64,000 bases of DNA, from assembly GCA_041389565.1 (NCBI GenBank), contig JAWKRP010000040.1, forward strand, positions 1 through 64,000, written 5' to 3'. Positions 46,280 through 53,976 of this stretch are shown here, one piece after another. Each line of letters opens with the position of its first letter. Within the stretch, counting starts at the first letter, position 1. Below the pieces are notes generated by a model that saw only the letters and a program-made list of their open reading frames with translations, ran no database searches and was not told the origin of the DNA. Source of the DNA: JACKEQ01 sp041389565. Its GTDB lineage: Bacteria > Myxococcota_A > UBA796 > GCA-2862545. Made by a program: the position numbers and the translations under genes.

Positions 46280-48058
46280 GTGGGGGGGTATCCGGCCGGG
46301 GTACACTTCGCTCGGAGACGGCCCGGACTGCAGTACCCGAGTAGCTACGGCAACTACATCCTCCTCGAGCGCCTCGGAATCGGGGGCATGTCGGAGGTCG
46401 ACCTCGCCCGGCAGCGGATGGGCGACAAGGACTTCGTGCGCTTCGTGGTCATCAAGCGCATCAAGACCGACCGGAGCGCCGACAACTCGTTCATCCGCAT
46501 GTTCAAGGACGAGGCGCGCATCACGTCCGAGCTGCACCACGAGTCGATCGGCCAGGTCTACGACTTCGGGCGCCAGGGGGAGGAGTACTACCTCGCGCTC
46601 GAGTACGTCCCCGGCATCGATGTGCGCGGCGTCATCAACGCCCTGCGCGACCGTGGCCAGCGGGTGCCCATCCGGGTGGCGCTCCGCATCCTGTGCGACG
46701 TGCTCGAAGCGCTCGACTACGCGCACCGCAAGCGCGACGCGTTCGGCAAGCCCATGCACATCGTGCATCGCGACGTGAACCCGCGGAACATCATGGTCTC
46801 CATCCACGGGGAGACGAAGCTCATCGACTTCGGGGTCGCGAAGGCGTCGGGACGCCTCGAGCGGACGAAGACCGACCACGTGAAGGGCAAGTTCTCGTAC
46901 ATGGCGCCCGAGCAGATCACGGGAGACGCCATCGACCATCGGGCCGACCTGTTCGCGGTCGGGCTCACCCTGCACGAGTTCATCGCGGGGTACGGCCCGT
47001 TCTTCGGGCTCAACCAGGTGCAGATCGTGCACCGCCTCCTGCACGCACAGCTGCCCGAGATGCCCGCCGTCCGCGACCTCCCCGACGACTCGAAGCTCCG
47101 GGCCGTACACGACAAGGCGCTCGCCCCCGACCCCAACAAGCGGTTCGCCACGGCGCGTGAGTTCCGTACGGCCCTCGAAGCCATCGCGGCCGACGTGGGG
47201 GGCCTGCCGACCCGGGAGCAGATCGCGCGGTTCCTTCAGAAGGTCGACCCCGGGCTGGAGCTGCGCATCCAGGAGAAGATGAAGGCGTACGCGGCAGACC
47301 TCGATCCCGACGGGGATCTCGCGACGGAAGCGAGCGCTCCGCCCGTGTCCGTCGTGCCGAGCGAGCTGTCGGGCACGATGAGCGCGCCCGCACCGGTCCC
47401 GGTGGAGCCCGAGACCACCGGGAGCCAGTACACGGCCACCCAGACGCTGTCGGTCGTCGGCGGGACCGTCGCGGTCGGCGGGATGTTCGTCGCTGCGGTC
47501 GTCGTCGCCGTGTTCGTGGTGCTGGCCGTGCTCGCCGTCTGGCAGCCCTGGAACACCGGTCCACGGGTTCCCGAGCCCATCCCGGAGGCCATCCCGCTCG
47601 ACGTGGAGCCGAAAACGGATCCGGAGCCCGTCGATCCCGCTCCCGTGGCCCCCGATCCGGTCCCCGATCCCACCCCGGTGGGGCCCGATCCCGCGCCCGT
47701 CCGTCCACAGCCCACGCGTCCTCACCCCACGCGCCCCCAGCCCGTACGTCCGGTGTCGGAACCCGTCCCCGACCCCGTCGCGCCCGACCCCGAGCCCGCG
47801 CCGCAGCCCGTGGTGCCCGCCCCGCCGCCCGATCCCGCTCCTGCGCCGGTCCCCACGGTCGATCCGAGCACCTTCGGCACCCTGATGATCAACAGCGCCG
47901 AGCCCGGGCGCACCATCCGCATCGACGGCGTGTCGCGCGGGGTGACCCCGAAGCAGGTGAGCCTTCCGCCCGGCGACCACCGGGTCGAGGTGGAGGGGTA
48001 TGCTGCGCAGACCATCCGCGTCTCCTCCAAGCAACGCACTCCGGCGATCTTCAAGTGA
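46280..48058 (+). CDS. Ser/Thr protein kinase with membrane helix and C-terminal PEGA domain
   Basis: About 592 residues. Cytoplasmic kinase: glycine loop LGIGGMSEV, ATP Lys in VVIKRIK, HRDVNPRN (Asn for the usual Lys), DFGVA, and YMAPEQ. A membrane helix follows near residues 395-420, then a long Pro-rich spacer (repeats of Pro with Asp, Val, Arg and Ala) and a PEGA domain (GTLMINSAEPGRTIRIDGVS, VSLPPGDHRVEV), presumably outside. The start is uncertain: GTG 46280 is the only standard codon before the glycine loop, but a TACACT hexamer at 46302-46307 lies inside the frame. Its end overlaps the next gene (GTGA). Confidence 0.86.
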   Translation: MGGYPAGVHFARRRPGLQYPSSYGNYILLERLGIGGMSEVDLARQRMGDKDFVRFVVIKRIKTDRSADNSFIRMFKDEARITSELHHESIGQVYDFGRQGEEYYLALEYVPGIDVRGVINALRDRGQRVPIRVALRILCDVLEALDYAHRKRDAFGKPMHIVHRDVNPRNIMVSIHGETKLIDFGVAKASGRLERTKTDHVKGKFSYMAPEQITGDAIDHRADLFAVGLTLHEFIAGYGPFFGLNQVQIVHRLLHAQLPEMPAVRDLPDDSKLRAVHDKALAPDPNKRFATAREFRTALEAIAADVGGLPTREQIARFLQKVDPGLELRIQEKMKAYAADLDPDGDLATEASAPPVSVVPSELSGTMSAPAPVPVEPETTGSQYTATQTLSVVGGTVAVGGMFVAAVVVAVFVVLAVLAVWQPWNTGPRVPEPIPEAIPLDVEPKTDPEPVDPAPVAPDPVPDPTPVGPDPAPVRPQPTRPHPTRPQPVRPVSEPVPDPVAPDPEPAPQPVVPAPPPDPAPAPVPTVDPSTFGTLMINSAEPGRTIRIDGVSRGVTPKQVSLPPGDHRVEVEGYAAQTIRVSSKQRTPAIFK

Positions 48059-48939
48059 CCACCCTGCTGCTGTTCTCCCTGTCCGCGTTCGCGATCCGGC
48101 CCGAGGTCGCGGTCGTCGTGTCCGACGATCTCGAGCCCTACGAAGCGCCCGTGGCCGCGTTCAAGGAGGCGCTCGGCGTTCCCGTGCAGACGATCAACCT
48201 GCACGGGCGCGAGATCGAAGCCGAGGTCGAGATGGCGGCGCTGCGCCAGGCGAACCCGAAGGTGGTGTTCGCGATCGGGGCGAAGGCCGCGTATGCCGCG
48301 CGGTTCCGGCTCCCGAGCACCCCTCTGGTGTACGCACAGGTGCACGACCCCGAGCGCTACGGCATCCGGGGCAACCAGACCACCGGTGTGCACGCGAAGG
48401 TGCCCGCCGTCACGTACCTGTCGCAGGTGCAGTCGTTCTTCCCTGGCGTGCGGTCGATCGGAATCCTGCGCGGCCCGATGGACGCCGACGAGCGGTCGGC
48501 TCTCGAAGCGGCCAGCCAGGAGGTCGGGATCGAGCTCCAGGTGCGCGAGGTGAGCAGCCCCCGCGACTTCCGCAAGGCATTCAACCAGCTCGTCGACGAC
48601 GTCGATGCGATCTGGCTGAGCCCCGACCGCGAGGTGCTCAGCCCCGAGGCCTTCCGAACGGCCGTGCAGGAGATGCGGCGTCGGCAGAAGCCCCTCCTGT
48701 CCGACACCGCGAACATGGTCAGCGCGGGTGCCGCGTTCGCCGTCACGCCCGACACTGCCGGTGTGGGGCGCCAGGCCGCCGAGATCGCCGCCCGCATCCT
48801 CGATGGCGCCGCTCCGGCGGTGATCGACGTGCAAGACCCCCTCGAGCTGTCCACGGCCCTCAACAAGCGCACGCTCGAAGCCGGCACCATCGCCTACGAG
48901 CCCCTGATGCTCGACTTCGCGAACCTCATCGTGGAGTGA
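48055..48939 (+). CDS. ABC-transporter-type substrate-binding protein (PF04392-like)
   Basis: A 294-residue exported protein with signal MTTLLLFSLSAFA. It has the type I periplasmic binding fold of the ABC_sub_bind family: VVVSDDLEPYEAPVAAFKEAL, VVFAIGAKAAYAAR, TPLVYAQVHDPE, SIGILRGPMDADER, and DAIWLSPDREVLSPEAF with KPLLSDT. No permease or ATPase gene is adjacent, so it may act as a ligand-sensing partner rather than in transport. GTG 48055 overlaps the kinase TGA (GTGA), linking the binding protein to the PEGA kinase. Its end overlaps the HTTM gene by 14 bp. Confidence 0.84.
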   Translation: MTTLLLFSLSAFAIRPEVAVVVSDDLEPYEAPVAAFKEALGVPVQTINLHGREIEAEVEMAALRQANPKVVFAIGAKAAYAARFRLPSTPLVYAQVHDPERYGIRGNQTTGVHAKVPAVTYLSQVQSFFPGVRSIGILRGPMDADERSALEAASQEVGIELQVREVSSPRDFRKAFNQLVDDVDAIWLSPDREVLSPEAFRTAVQEMRRRQKPLLSDTANMVSAGAAFAVTPDTAGVGRQAAEIAARILDGAAPAVIDVQDPLELSTALNKRTLEAGTIAYEPLMLDFANLIVE

Positions 48940-49783
48940 GCCCCGAGGTCGCGTACGGGCGGCCCGTGAGCTGATCGACGAAGCGGTGCACGGCTTCGGG
49001 GTCGACGTAGGCGAGGAAGTACACCCACATCGTCAGCGTGAACGTGCCGACGGGGATGGCGACGTACAGCACACCGTGGAACAGCATCGCGAACAGGACG
49101 ACCCACGGGTGCCAGCGCCGCACGAACAGGGCGACCGGGAGCACGTACTCCACGAGCACCACGAACACGGACGCCACGAGGCACACCGTCGCGAAACCCG
49201 GCACGGACACGGGCTCGGAGCCCGAGTAGAAGTGCATGAGGATCGACTCGAGCTGGTCGCCCGACAGGAAGCGCACGTTCGTCTTGTCGACCGCCGACCA
49301 CAGGTAGACCGCCGAGCACTGCGCGGCGAGGAGCGGCACCGCCCACAAGGGGCCGCGCTCGGGAGGGGGCTCGGCGCCCGTGATCTCCGCATGCCGCACC
49401 GCCCGCCACCGATCGACCGAGAACGACCGCCCACACGGCGTCAGCGCGAGCCAGACCACCCCGATGTTCAGCAGGTACGTGTGGTGGTGCACCCAGGGCT
49501 CGTGGCCGCCGAGCCACCCGAACACGCCGTACATCGTGGCGAGCACGCAGGCCGTCGCGACGGTCGCCAGGCGGGTCTGGACCCCGAACAGCATCGCCGT
49601 GGTCGCGACGAAGAACGCGGGCACCAGGAGCCACCAGTCCCACCCCCGGTGGCGGAACGGCAGGATCTCGTCGGCGTACCGCGACCACACCAGGAGCACG
49701 AACCCGATGCGCATGAGCGCGACGGCGCGCGTGCTGCCCTCGTGCACCAGGTGCGCTCGCCACCGGTCGATCAGCGCTTGCAC
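48926..49783 (-). CDS. HTTM-domain (gamma-carboxylase-like) membrane protein
   Basis: A 285-residue polytopic protein that matches the HTTM (horizontally transferred transmembrane) family related to vitamin-K-dependent gamma-carboxylase: ALMRIGFVLLVWSRYADE, HHHTYLLNIGVVWLALTPCG, QCSAVYLWSAVDKTNVRFL, and HGVLYVAIPVGTFTLTMWVYFL (each read within 20 residues). Bacterial HTTM proteins have unknown reactions. GTG 49783 has GAGGAG five bases upstream, inside the end of the preceding gene, so it is cotranscribed with the 140-residue protein encoded there. Confidence 0.82.
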   Translation of the reverse strand: MQALIDRWRAHLVHEGSTRAVALMRIGFVLLVWSRYADEILPFRHRGWDWWLLVPAFFVATTAMLFGVQTRLATVATACVLATMYGVFGWLGGHEPWVHHHTYLLNIGVVWLALTPCGRSFSVDRWRAVRHAEITGAEPPPERGPLWAVPLLAAQCSAVYLWSAVDKTNVRFLSGDQLESILMHFYSGSEPVSVPGFATVCLVASVFVVLVEYVLPVALFVRRWHPWVVLFAMLFHGVLYVAIPVGTFTLTMWVYFLAYVDPEAVHRFVDQLTGRPYATSGLTPR

Positions 49784-50193
49784 AGGGGCTCCTCAGGACC
49801 AATGGCGGGCGCCCAGCCCTGCGGGCCCGCACATCGGACGGTGGCGCGCAGATCGGCCGCCGGGCCGAGGTTCTGGCACAGCCTGCGAGCGTCCGCCCGC
49901 ACCGCGCCCACCCCCACGAGCTCGCGCTGGAACATCGGCGCGTTCGGGCCGAGCCCGAGCACCTCCAGGCGGTCGACGGCCACGGAACGCCCGTCGGGCA
50001 GGCGCTGTTCGTAGCGCACCTCGCACAGGTCGCGTCCCACACCGGAGTACATGCGCCACGGGCGCACGAACGGACCGGGTCGCCCTCCGAGGATCTGCAC
50101 CCAGCCCGGCACCAGCAGGATGAACGCCAGGCCCGTGGCGAGGACGAGCCCTCTGAGCGCGCGCAGGGTGGGACCGGAAGGGTCGGGCAGCAT
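49771..50193 (-). CDS. small membrane-anchored protein linked to the HTTM protein
   Basis: A 140-residue protein with one N-terminal membrane helix (RGLVLATGLAFILLVPGWVQ, about residues 14-35) and a periplasmic domain of about 100 residues that includes WRMYSGVGRDLCEVRY and paired Cys near the C terminus (RLCQNL, VRCAGP, LCKR). It overlaps the HTTM gene by 13 bp. Small proteins of this sort are commonly encoded beside HTTM proteins, so it is probably a functional partner. ATG 50193 has no strong ribosome-binding site. Confidence 0.68.
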   Translation of the reverse strand: MLPDPSGPTLRALRGLVLATGLAFILLVPGWVQILGGRPGPFVRPWRMYSGVGRDLCEVRYEQRLPDGRSVAVDRLEVLGLGPNAPMFQRELVGVGAVRADARRLCQNLGPAADLRATVRCAGPQGWAPAIGPEEPLCKR

Positions 50194-50212
50194 GCCGGAC
50201 TCTACCGGACCG

Positions 50213-51172
50213 TCAGCTGCTGGGCACCCTCCGGTACGGCGCGGGATCGATCGCCGTGCCGTCGACCCGGAGCACGAAGTGCAGGTGGGGGCCCGTGCTC
50301 CGGCCCGTGTTCCCGGACTTCCCGATGATCTCGCCCTTCGAGACCCGCGCCCCCACGGACTTGTCGGGCAGCACCGACAGGTGGCAGTACGCCGTGCGGA
50401 TGCCGCCTCCGTGCTCGAGGATCACGTAGCGCCCGCTCACGGAGTCCTCGGTGGCGGCCACGATCGTGCCGGACTGTGCCGCGCGGAGGTCGGTGCCGAC
50501 GGGCACCGGGAGATCGACGCCGTTGTGGAACTTCTTCTTGCCCGTGACCGGGTGGATGCGGTCGCCGAACGGGCTGCTGATCCGCACGGAAGCGTCGACG
50601 GGCCAGCGGAGATCGAACACGGTGGCCAGGCTCAGCACGGAGTCGACCAGCGACGCCACCTGGACCTCGTCCTGCTCGGGCAGGTAGCGGCGGTGCGAGT
50701 CGAACCGCTCCGGGTCGGCTTCCCCGGCCGCAGTGGCGCGCTCGATCGCACGGTCGCGCAGCTCATGGCCGATCGCGGCGATCTCGAGCGCTCCCTCGGG
50801 ATCGCCGTTCCAGTTCTCGTCGAGCCAGGCGAGCAGGCGATCCGCGGCGGGAGTGTCGCCGTTCCCGAGCAGCTCGACGGTGTGCGGCGGCAGCGTGTCG
50901 GGCAGCGCGTACCGGAGCGCCGAGCGGTAGGGCTCGGGGAACGCGCCGTCCGGCACGGCGTCATCGGGGGGAAGGGCGACGATCGCCTCGTCGAGCCAGG
51001 CCTTCTTGGGGCCCTCGCTCCGGAAGAACGCCATCAGGGAGGTCTGTTCGCTCTCGTCGCCCGTTGCCCACGCCCACGTCCACTGACCGAGCCCACCCAC
51101 GGGCGTCCGCGTCCACACGGCGAACACGGCGAGCCCCACCAGCAGCAGATCGAGGAACCCGAGGCGCCTCAC
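50213..51172 (-). CDS. M23-family metallopeptidase (peptidoglycan endopeptidase-like)
   Basis: A 319-residue protein with an N-terminal membrane anchor (LGFLDLLLVGLAVFAVW) and a helical middle. The C-terminal LytM domain has ISSPFGDRIHPVTGKKKFHN and GVDLPVPVGTDLRA (HxxxD zinc ligands), ILEHGGGIRTAYCHL, and the HxH ligand pair in GPHLHFVLRVDG. All ligands are present, so it should be active against peptide cross-bridges in peptidoglycan. GTG 51172 overlaps the stop of the membrane protein gene upstream (GTGA). Confidence 0.92.
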   Translation of the reverse strand: MRRLGFLDLLLVGLAVFAVWTRTPVGGLGQWTWAWATGDESEQTSLMAFFRSEGPKKAWLDEAIVALPPDDAVPDGAFPEPYRSALRYALPDTLPPHTVELLGNGDTPAADRLLAWLDENWNGDPEGALEIAAIGHELRDRAIERATAAGEADPERFDSHRRYLPEQDEVQVASLVDSVLSLATVFDLRWPVDASVRISSPFGDRIHPVTGKKKFHNGVDLPVPVGTDLRAAQSGTIVAATEDSVSGRYVILEHGGGIRTAYCHLSVLPDKSVGARVSKGEIIGKSGNTGRSTGPHLHFVLRVDGTAIDPAPYRRVPSS

Positions 51173-51762
51173 AGCCAGCCCCACACGGGAAGCCCGTACC
51201 AGGCGGCGTACCCCCCGATGACGAGCAGCGGAACCATCCACAGCAGCCCATCGGTCCGGTGACGGGGGACGGGTGGAGAGCGGACCAGCGCGATCAGGCC
51301 CGTCGCCGCGAGACGCCACGCCACCAGGGCGCCGACGAGGCCGCCCACGACCTGCGCGACCGTGCCGTGCGGGAGAGCGTCTTCGATCGCCATCGCAATG
51401 GCCCAGCTGCCCGCCAGGCTGACCGGGAGCCAGAACAGCGGGCCGATCAGGTTGTGGATGGACCAGCGCTGGGCCCACTCCTTTGGGGTCTTCACCGGCT
51501 GTTCGGCCGTGCGGGCCAGCGCGATCACGGCCCACACGGCGACCGCGAGCTCCAGCGTGAGCGCGACGACCCCACCCACGTCGAACGGGATCTGCGGATC
51601 GGGCCAGGCGAGGGGGAGCGCCGCGAGGAGGCGTGCGAGGTCGTCGTCGAGGCGGTCGGCCGCGAGGTGCGTGCCCACCACGACGAGCGCGACCTGACCG
51701 AGCCAGTGCCACAGGGGCCGGGTGACGGCGAGGGAGGCGTCGAGCTTCGCGACGACGTTCAT
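51169..51762 (-). CDS. polytopic membrane protein of unknown function
   Basis: A 197-residue protein with about five membrane helices (for example LGQVALVVVGTHL, VVALTLELAVAVWAVIALA, LIGPLFWLPVSLAGSWAIA, LLWMVPLLVIGGYAAWYG). I do not recognise the family. It is coupled through GTGA overlap to the M23 peptidase, so a role in envelope maintenance or in regulating that enzyme is likely. The 57 bp before it separate it from the DUF4423-type regulator gene. Confidence 0.7.
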   Translation of the reverse strand: MNVVAKLDASLAVTRPLWHWLGQVALVVVGTHLAADRLDDDLARLLAALPLAWPDPQIPFDVGGVVALTLELAVAVWAVIALARTAEQPVKTPKEWAQRWSIHNLIGPLFWLPVSLAGSWAIAMAIEDALPHGTVAQVVGGLVGALVAWRLAATGLIALVRSPPVPRHRTDGLLWMVPLLVIGGYAAWYGLPVWGWL

Positions 51763-51819
51763 GGGGTGTGTGACCTCCGAGCCCTGGAGTGGTTCCCGAA
51801 CGTGTCGCTGGATCGGATC

Positions 51820-52773
51820 TTACGTCGAAGGCTCGAAGGCATCTTCGAAGGCAGCGGTGTGCACGATGAGCAGGGCCGGGATCTCGGGGGGGCTGTCGGC
51901 CACGATCGCCCGCACCTCCCGGTAGAACCGCCGCTGGGCATCCCGCACGCGGGCGAGATCCTCGCGGCCGATGGCGAACACGTTGAAGCTGAACAGATCT
52001 CCCGGCTCCCCGCGCTGGATGCGAGCGGCGCCCACCTGCGCCCAGTGCGCGCGGATCGCGTGGAAGTCGGCCGGAGTGGCCTGGACCTCCACGGTGGTGG
52101 GCTCCGCGGGACGGTAGTGCCCGCGGACCTTGAGGGCCGCGCCCGCCGCGACCAGCACGTCCATCAGGGCCGCTGCGTCGGGCTCCGGGATGCCGACGGC
52201 CCGGGAGAGCTCGGCGGCCGCGGTGTCGACGGGCACCCGCCCGCGGGTGTCGAGCCAGGCCTGTGCGGCGGGCGACCACGGGTGGGAGACCGCGAGGCGC
52301 GCGAGGGTGGTGCGTACGGCGGCCTCGCGCGCGAGCGACGCGACGTTCTCGATCGGCACGAGCGCTCCGACGAGATCGGGCAGGCGACCGGTCATCGCGT
52401 CGAGCAGCGCCATCACCTCGGGCAGCCGGCCCCGACTGCGGCCGGACAGCATGCGCCCGACCTGCTGGCGGGACAGGTTCGAGCGGCGCGCGAGGGTGGC
52501 CTGGTTGGCCCGGCCGCGCAGGGCCGCGAGCCACGGCCCGAGGTCTTCGGGGTCGTACTTCTCGGCGCTGGCGGCGTGGAAGCGCTCGAGGGCGGCTGGC
52601 ACGTCGATCCCGCACCGCGACGCGGCATGGAGCGTCTCCGCGAAGGTGGGGAAGCGGTGGCCTCCCTCCCACTTGGCGGCGACATTGCCGCGATACCCGC
52701 AGCGACGGCTGAACGCGACCTGCGAGCGCGGGCCCCGGATGGCGCGGATGAGCTCTCGAGCGGCTTGTTCCAT
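51820..52773 (-). CDS. XRE-like/DUF4423-type transcriptional regulator
   Basis: A 317-residue soluble protein. Residues 5-60 form a helix-turn-helix of the XRE type (SQVAFSRRCGYRGNVAAKWE), and a second DNA-binding-like segment lies near residues 80-115 (NQATLARRSNLSRQQVGRML). The C-terminal part (LFSFNVFAIGREDLARVRDA, RRFYREVRAIVADSPPEIPA) matches the DUF4423/TIGR02147 regulators common in Myxococcota and Fibrobacteres. ATG 52773 has GGAG close upstream. Its promoter region contains GTATCCCGGATTCGAAC, repeated before the lipoprotein gene at 53977, suggesting it controls both. Confidence 0.78.
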   Translation of the reverse strand: MEQAARELIRAIRGPRSQVAFSRRCGYRGNVAAKWEGGHRFPTFAETLHAASRCGIDVPAALERFHAASAEKYDPEDLGPWLAALRGRANQATLARRSNLSRQQVGRMLSGRSRGRLPEVMALLDAMTGRLPDLVGALVPIENVASLAREAAVRTTLARLAVSHPWSPAAQAWLDTRGRVPVDTAAAELSRAVGIPEPDAAALMDVLVAAGAALKVRGHYRPAEPTTVEVQATPADFHAIRAHWAQVGAARIQRGEPGDLFSFNVFAIGREDLARVRDAQRRFYREVRAIVADSPPEIPALLIVHTAAFEDAFEPST

Positions 52774-52781
52774 GGGCTCCA

Positions 52782-52841
52782 GTATCCCGGATTCGAACGC
52801 CGTCTGCCGGATTCGGCGTAGGAATTGTTCGTTTTCGGGAG
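52782..52841. promoter_or_regulatory. shared operator block, copy 1
   Basis: GTATCCCGGATTCGAAC at 52782-52798 and TTGTTCGTTTTCGGGAG at 52825-52841. CCGGATTCG recurs at 52787 and 52807, exactly 20 bp (two helical turns) apart. The block lies between the DUF4423-type regulator and the divergent lipoprotein at 52885. Copy 2 (53803-53861) has the same 17-mer and a matching second element. In both copies the 17-mer starts exactly 91 bp before a TAyCT-type hexamer. Confidence 0.7.
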
Positions 52842-52872
52842 AGTTTGACGTGCGGAGCGCGCTTCGGGCCCG

Positions 52873-52878
52873 TACCCT
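52873..52878 (+). promoter_or_regulatory. -10 element, leaderless start
   Basis: CGTACCCT contains TACCCT, six bases before the ATG at 52885, with no ribosome-binding site. It corresponds in position to CGTACTCT at 53892-53899 in the second copy. Confidence 0.55.
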
Positions 52879-52884
52879 TCGAAC

Positions 52885-53535
52885 ATGACCCGTCTCTTCC
52901 TGCCTCCGGCCCTCCTCCTGCTCGGCCTCGCCTGCGAGCCGACGACGCCGTCCAACCTGAACGACACCGACACCGATGTGTCGGACACGGATCCGCCCGA
53001 CACGGATCCCCCGAAGACGTCGGGCGTGCAGATCGGCTCCGAGGGCATCATCAGCGAGCTGTGCTCGGCGTCGGCGATCGAGGGCACCGACGATCTGCCG
53101 GACTTCGGGGGAACGGCCGCCGAGGTGTCGGATGCCGTGCTCGGCGGGTTCTCGGGATCGCTCGCCGGCCCGCGTCCCGCGGTCGACGCGACGTTCACGA
53201 GCGCTGCGACCTCCTGGGCGAAGGTCGACGGGCCGGACTGTCCGCTCCTGCTGCTGGTGGGCGCCACGGCCACGCTGTCGGCCGACCCCGAGCTGTCGTC
53301 CGACCTCCGTGGCTGGCTGCTCGTGGATGTCGACCGCGACGCCACCTTCGTGTACTGGGGCTCGACGTGGTCGGGCAACGCACAGCCCGCGCTCGACGCG
53401 GCAGACTTCGACACGATCGAGGTCCGGCTCGATGGAGCGGTGGAGTCCGGCGTGCTGTCGGCCGACGTGGGCTTCGAGGGCTGCGCCGGCACGAGCTGCA
53501 CGATCGAGCCGTTCGGCACGCTGTCCGCGCCCTGA
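52885..53535 (+). CDS. lipoprotein of unknown function
   Basis: A 216-residue predicted lipoprotein (MTRLFLPPALLLLGLAC), then an Asp/Thr/Pro spacer (NDTDTDVSDTDPPDTDPP) and a beta-rich soluble domain (about residues 45-216) with four Cys, ending GCAGTSCTIEPFGTLSAP. No family recognised. It is divergent from the DUF4423-type regulator and shares promoter architecture with the gene at 53977, so both are probably its targets. Confidence 0.74.
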   Translation: MTRLFLPPALLLLGLACEPTTPSNLNDTDTDVSDTDPPDTDPPKTSGVQIGSEGIISELCSASAIEGTDDLPDFGGTAAEVSDAVLGGFSGSLAGPRPAVDATFTSAATSWAKVDGPDCPLLLLVGATATLSADPELSSDLRGWLLVDVDRDATFVYWGSTWSGNAQPALDAADFDTIEVRLDGAVESGVLSADVGFEGCAGTSCTIEPFGTLSAP

Positions 53536-53802
53536 GCGAACAGGGGCCTCCGAGGTACGCACACCCTCCGGAGGTCGCGCATCGCTGCTGACGGGCGGAC
53601 CTGGGGTATGGCTGGGCTCCGACGCGGTTCGGTTTTCCTCTGAGACCTCCGGAACGCCCGTGTTCACGCGCGTTCTCGGGATTCGGCCCGCGCGGGGGAT
53701 GCGCGATCGCCCGGAAACCGTGGCGTACCTCACCGATGTGCGAACGCCCATCTGCGTTTCTGCCCATGGACATGGGCTCGATGCGTTCGTCGAATCGGGA
53801 GG

Positions 53803-53861
53803 GTATCCCGGATTCGAACACAACCCGCGAATGTGGACCATGGTTTGTTCGGAAACGGGAG
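53803..53861. promoter_or_regulatory. shared operator block, copy 2
   Basis: GTATCCCGGATTCGAAC at 53803-53819 and TTGTTCGGAAACGGGAG at 53845-53861. Just upstream CGAATCGGGA forms an inverted partner to TCCCGGATTCG, making a near-palindrome (one-base indel between the arms). The copy-1 counterpart is a direct repeat instead. Relative to the -10 at 53894 the 17-mer is exactly as far (91 bp) as in copy 1. Confidence 0.68.
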
Positions 53862-53893
53862 CCCTCCCCCTGGCGACCCCCGGAAGCACGCCG

Positions 53894-53899
53894 TACTCT
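53894..53899 (+). promoter_or_regulatory. -10 element for the beta-propeller lipoprotein
   Basis: CGTACTCT contains TACTCT, 78 bp before the ATG at 53977. Six bases after it stands ATC, where copy 1 has its ATG start, so this copy may have lost a leaderless start and now drives a leadered transcript. Confidence 0.5.
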
Positions 53900-53976
53900 C
53901 TGGACATCGGCGGGCCACGACGGCCTCGCCACCGAAACCCCGCCAGCCCGCACCCTCCGCGGGACCGGAGACCTCC

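Larger units (their letters stand above)
53536..53976. other. 441-bp intergenic region with operator block and inverted repeat
   Basis: No convincing gene. It holds an inverted repeat with 9-bp arms (CCGGAGGTC at 53568-53576, GACCTCCGG at 53644-53652), the second operator block (53803-53861) and the -10 at 53894, then a leader of about 70 nt with GGAG before the ATG at 53977. A short minus-strand frame beginning at 53773 lacks protein-like composition. Confidence 0.6.

Noticed and set aside
52787..52798. GTTCGAATCC (minus strand) at 52798 and 53819 resembles the tRNA T-loop, suggesting a tRNA or integrase attachment site.
   Set aside because: The five bases on either side cannot pair into a T stem, no anticodon or acceptor arms follow, and no integrase gene is present. 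The two copies fit a regulatory repeat better.
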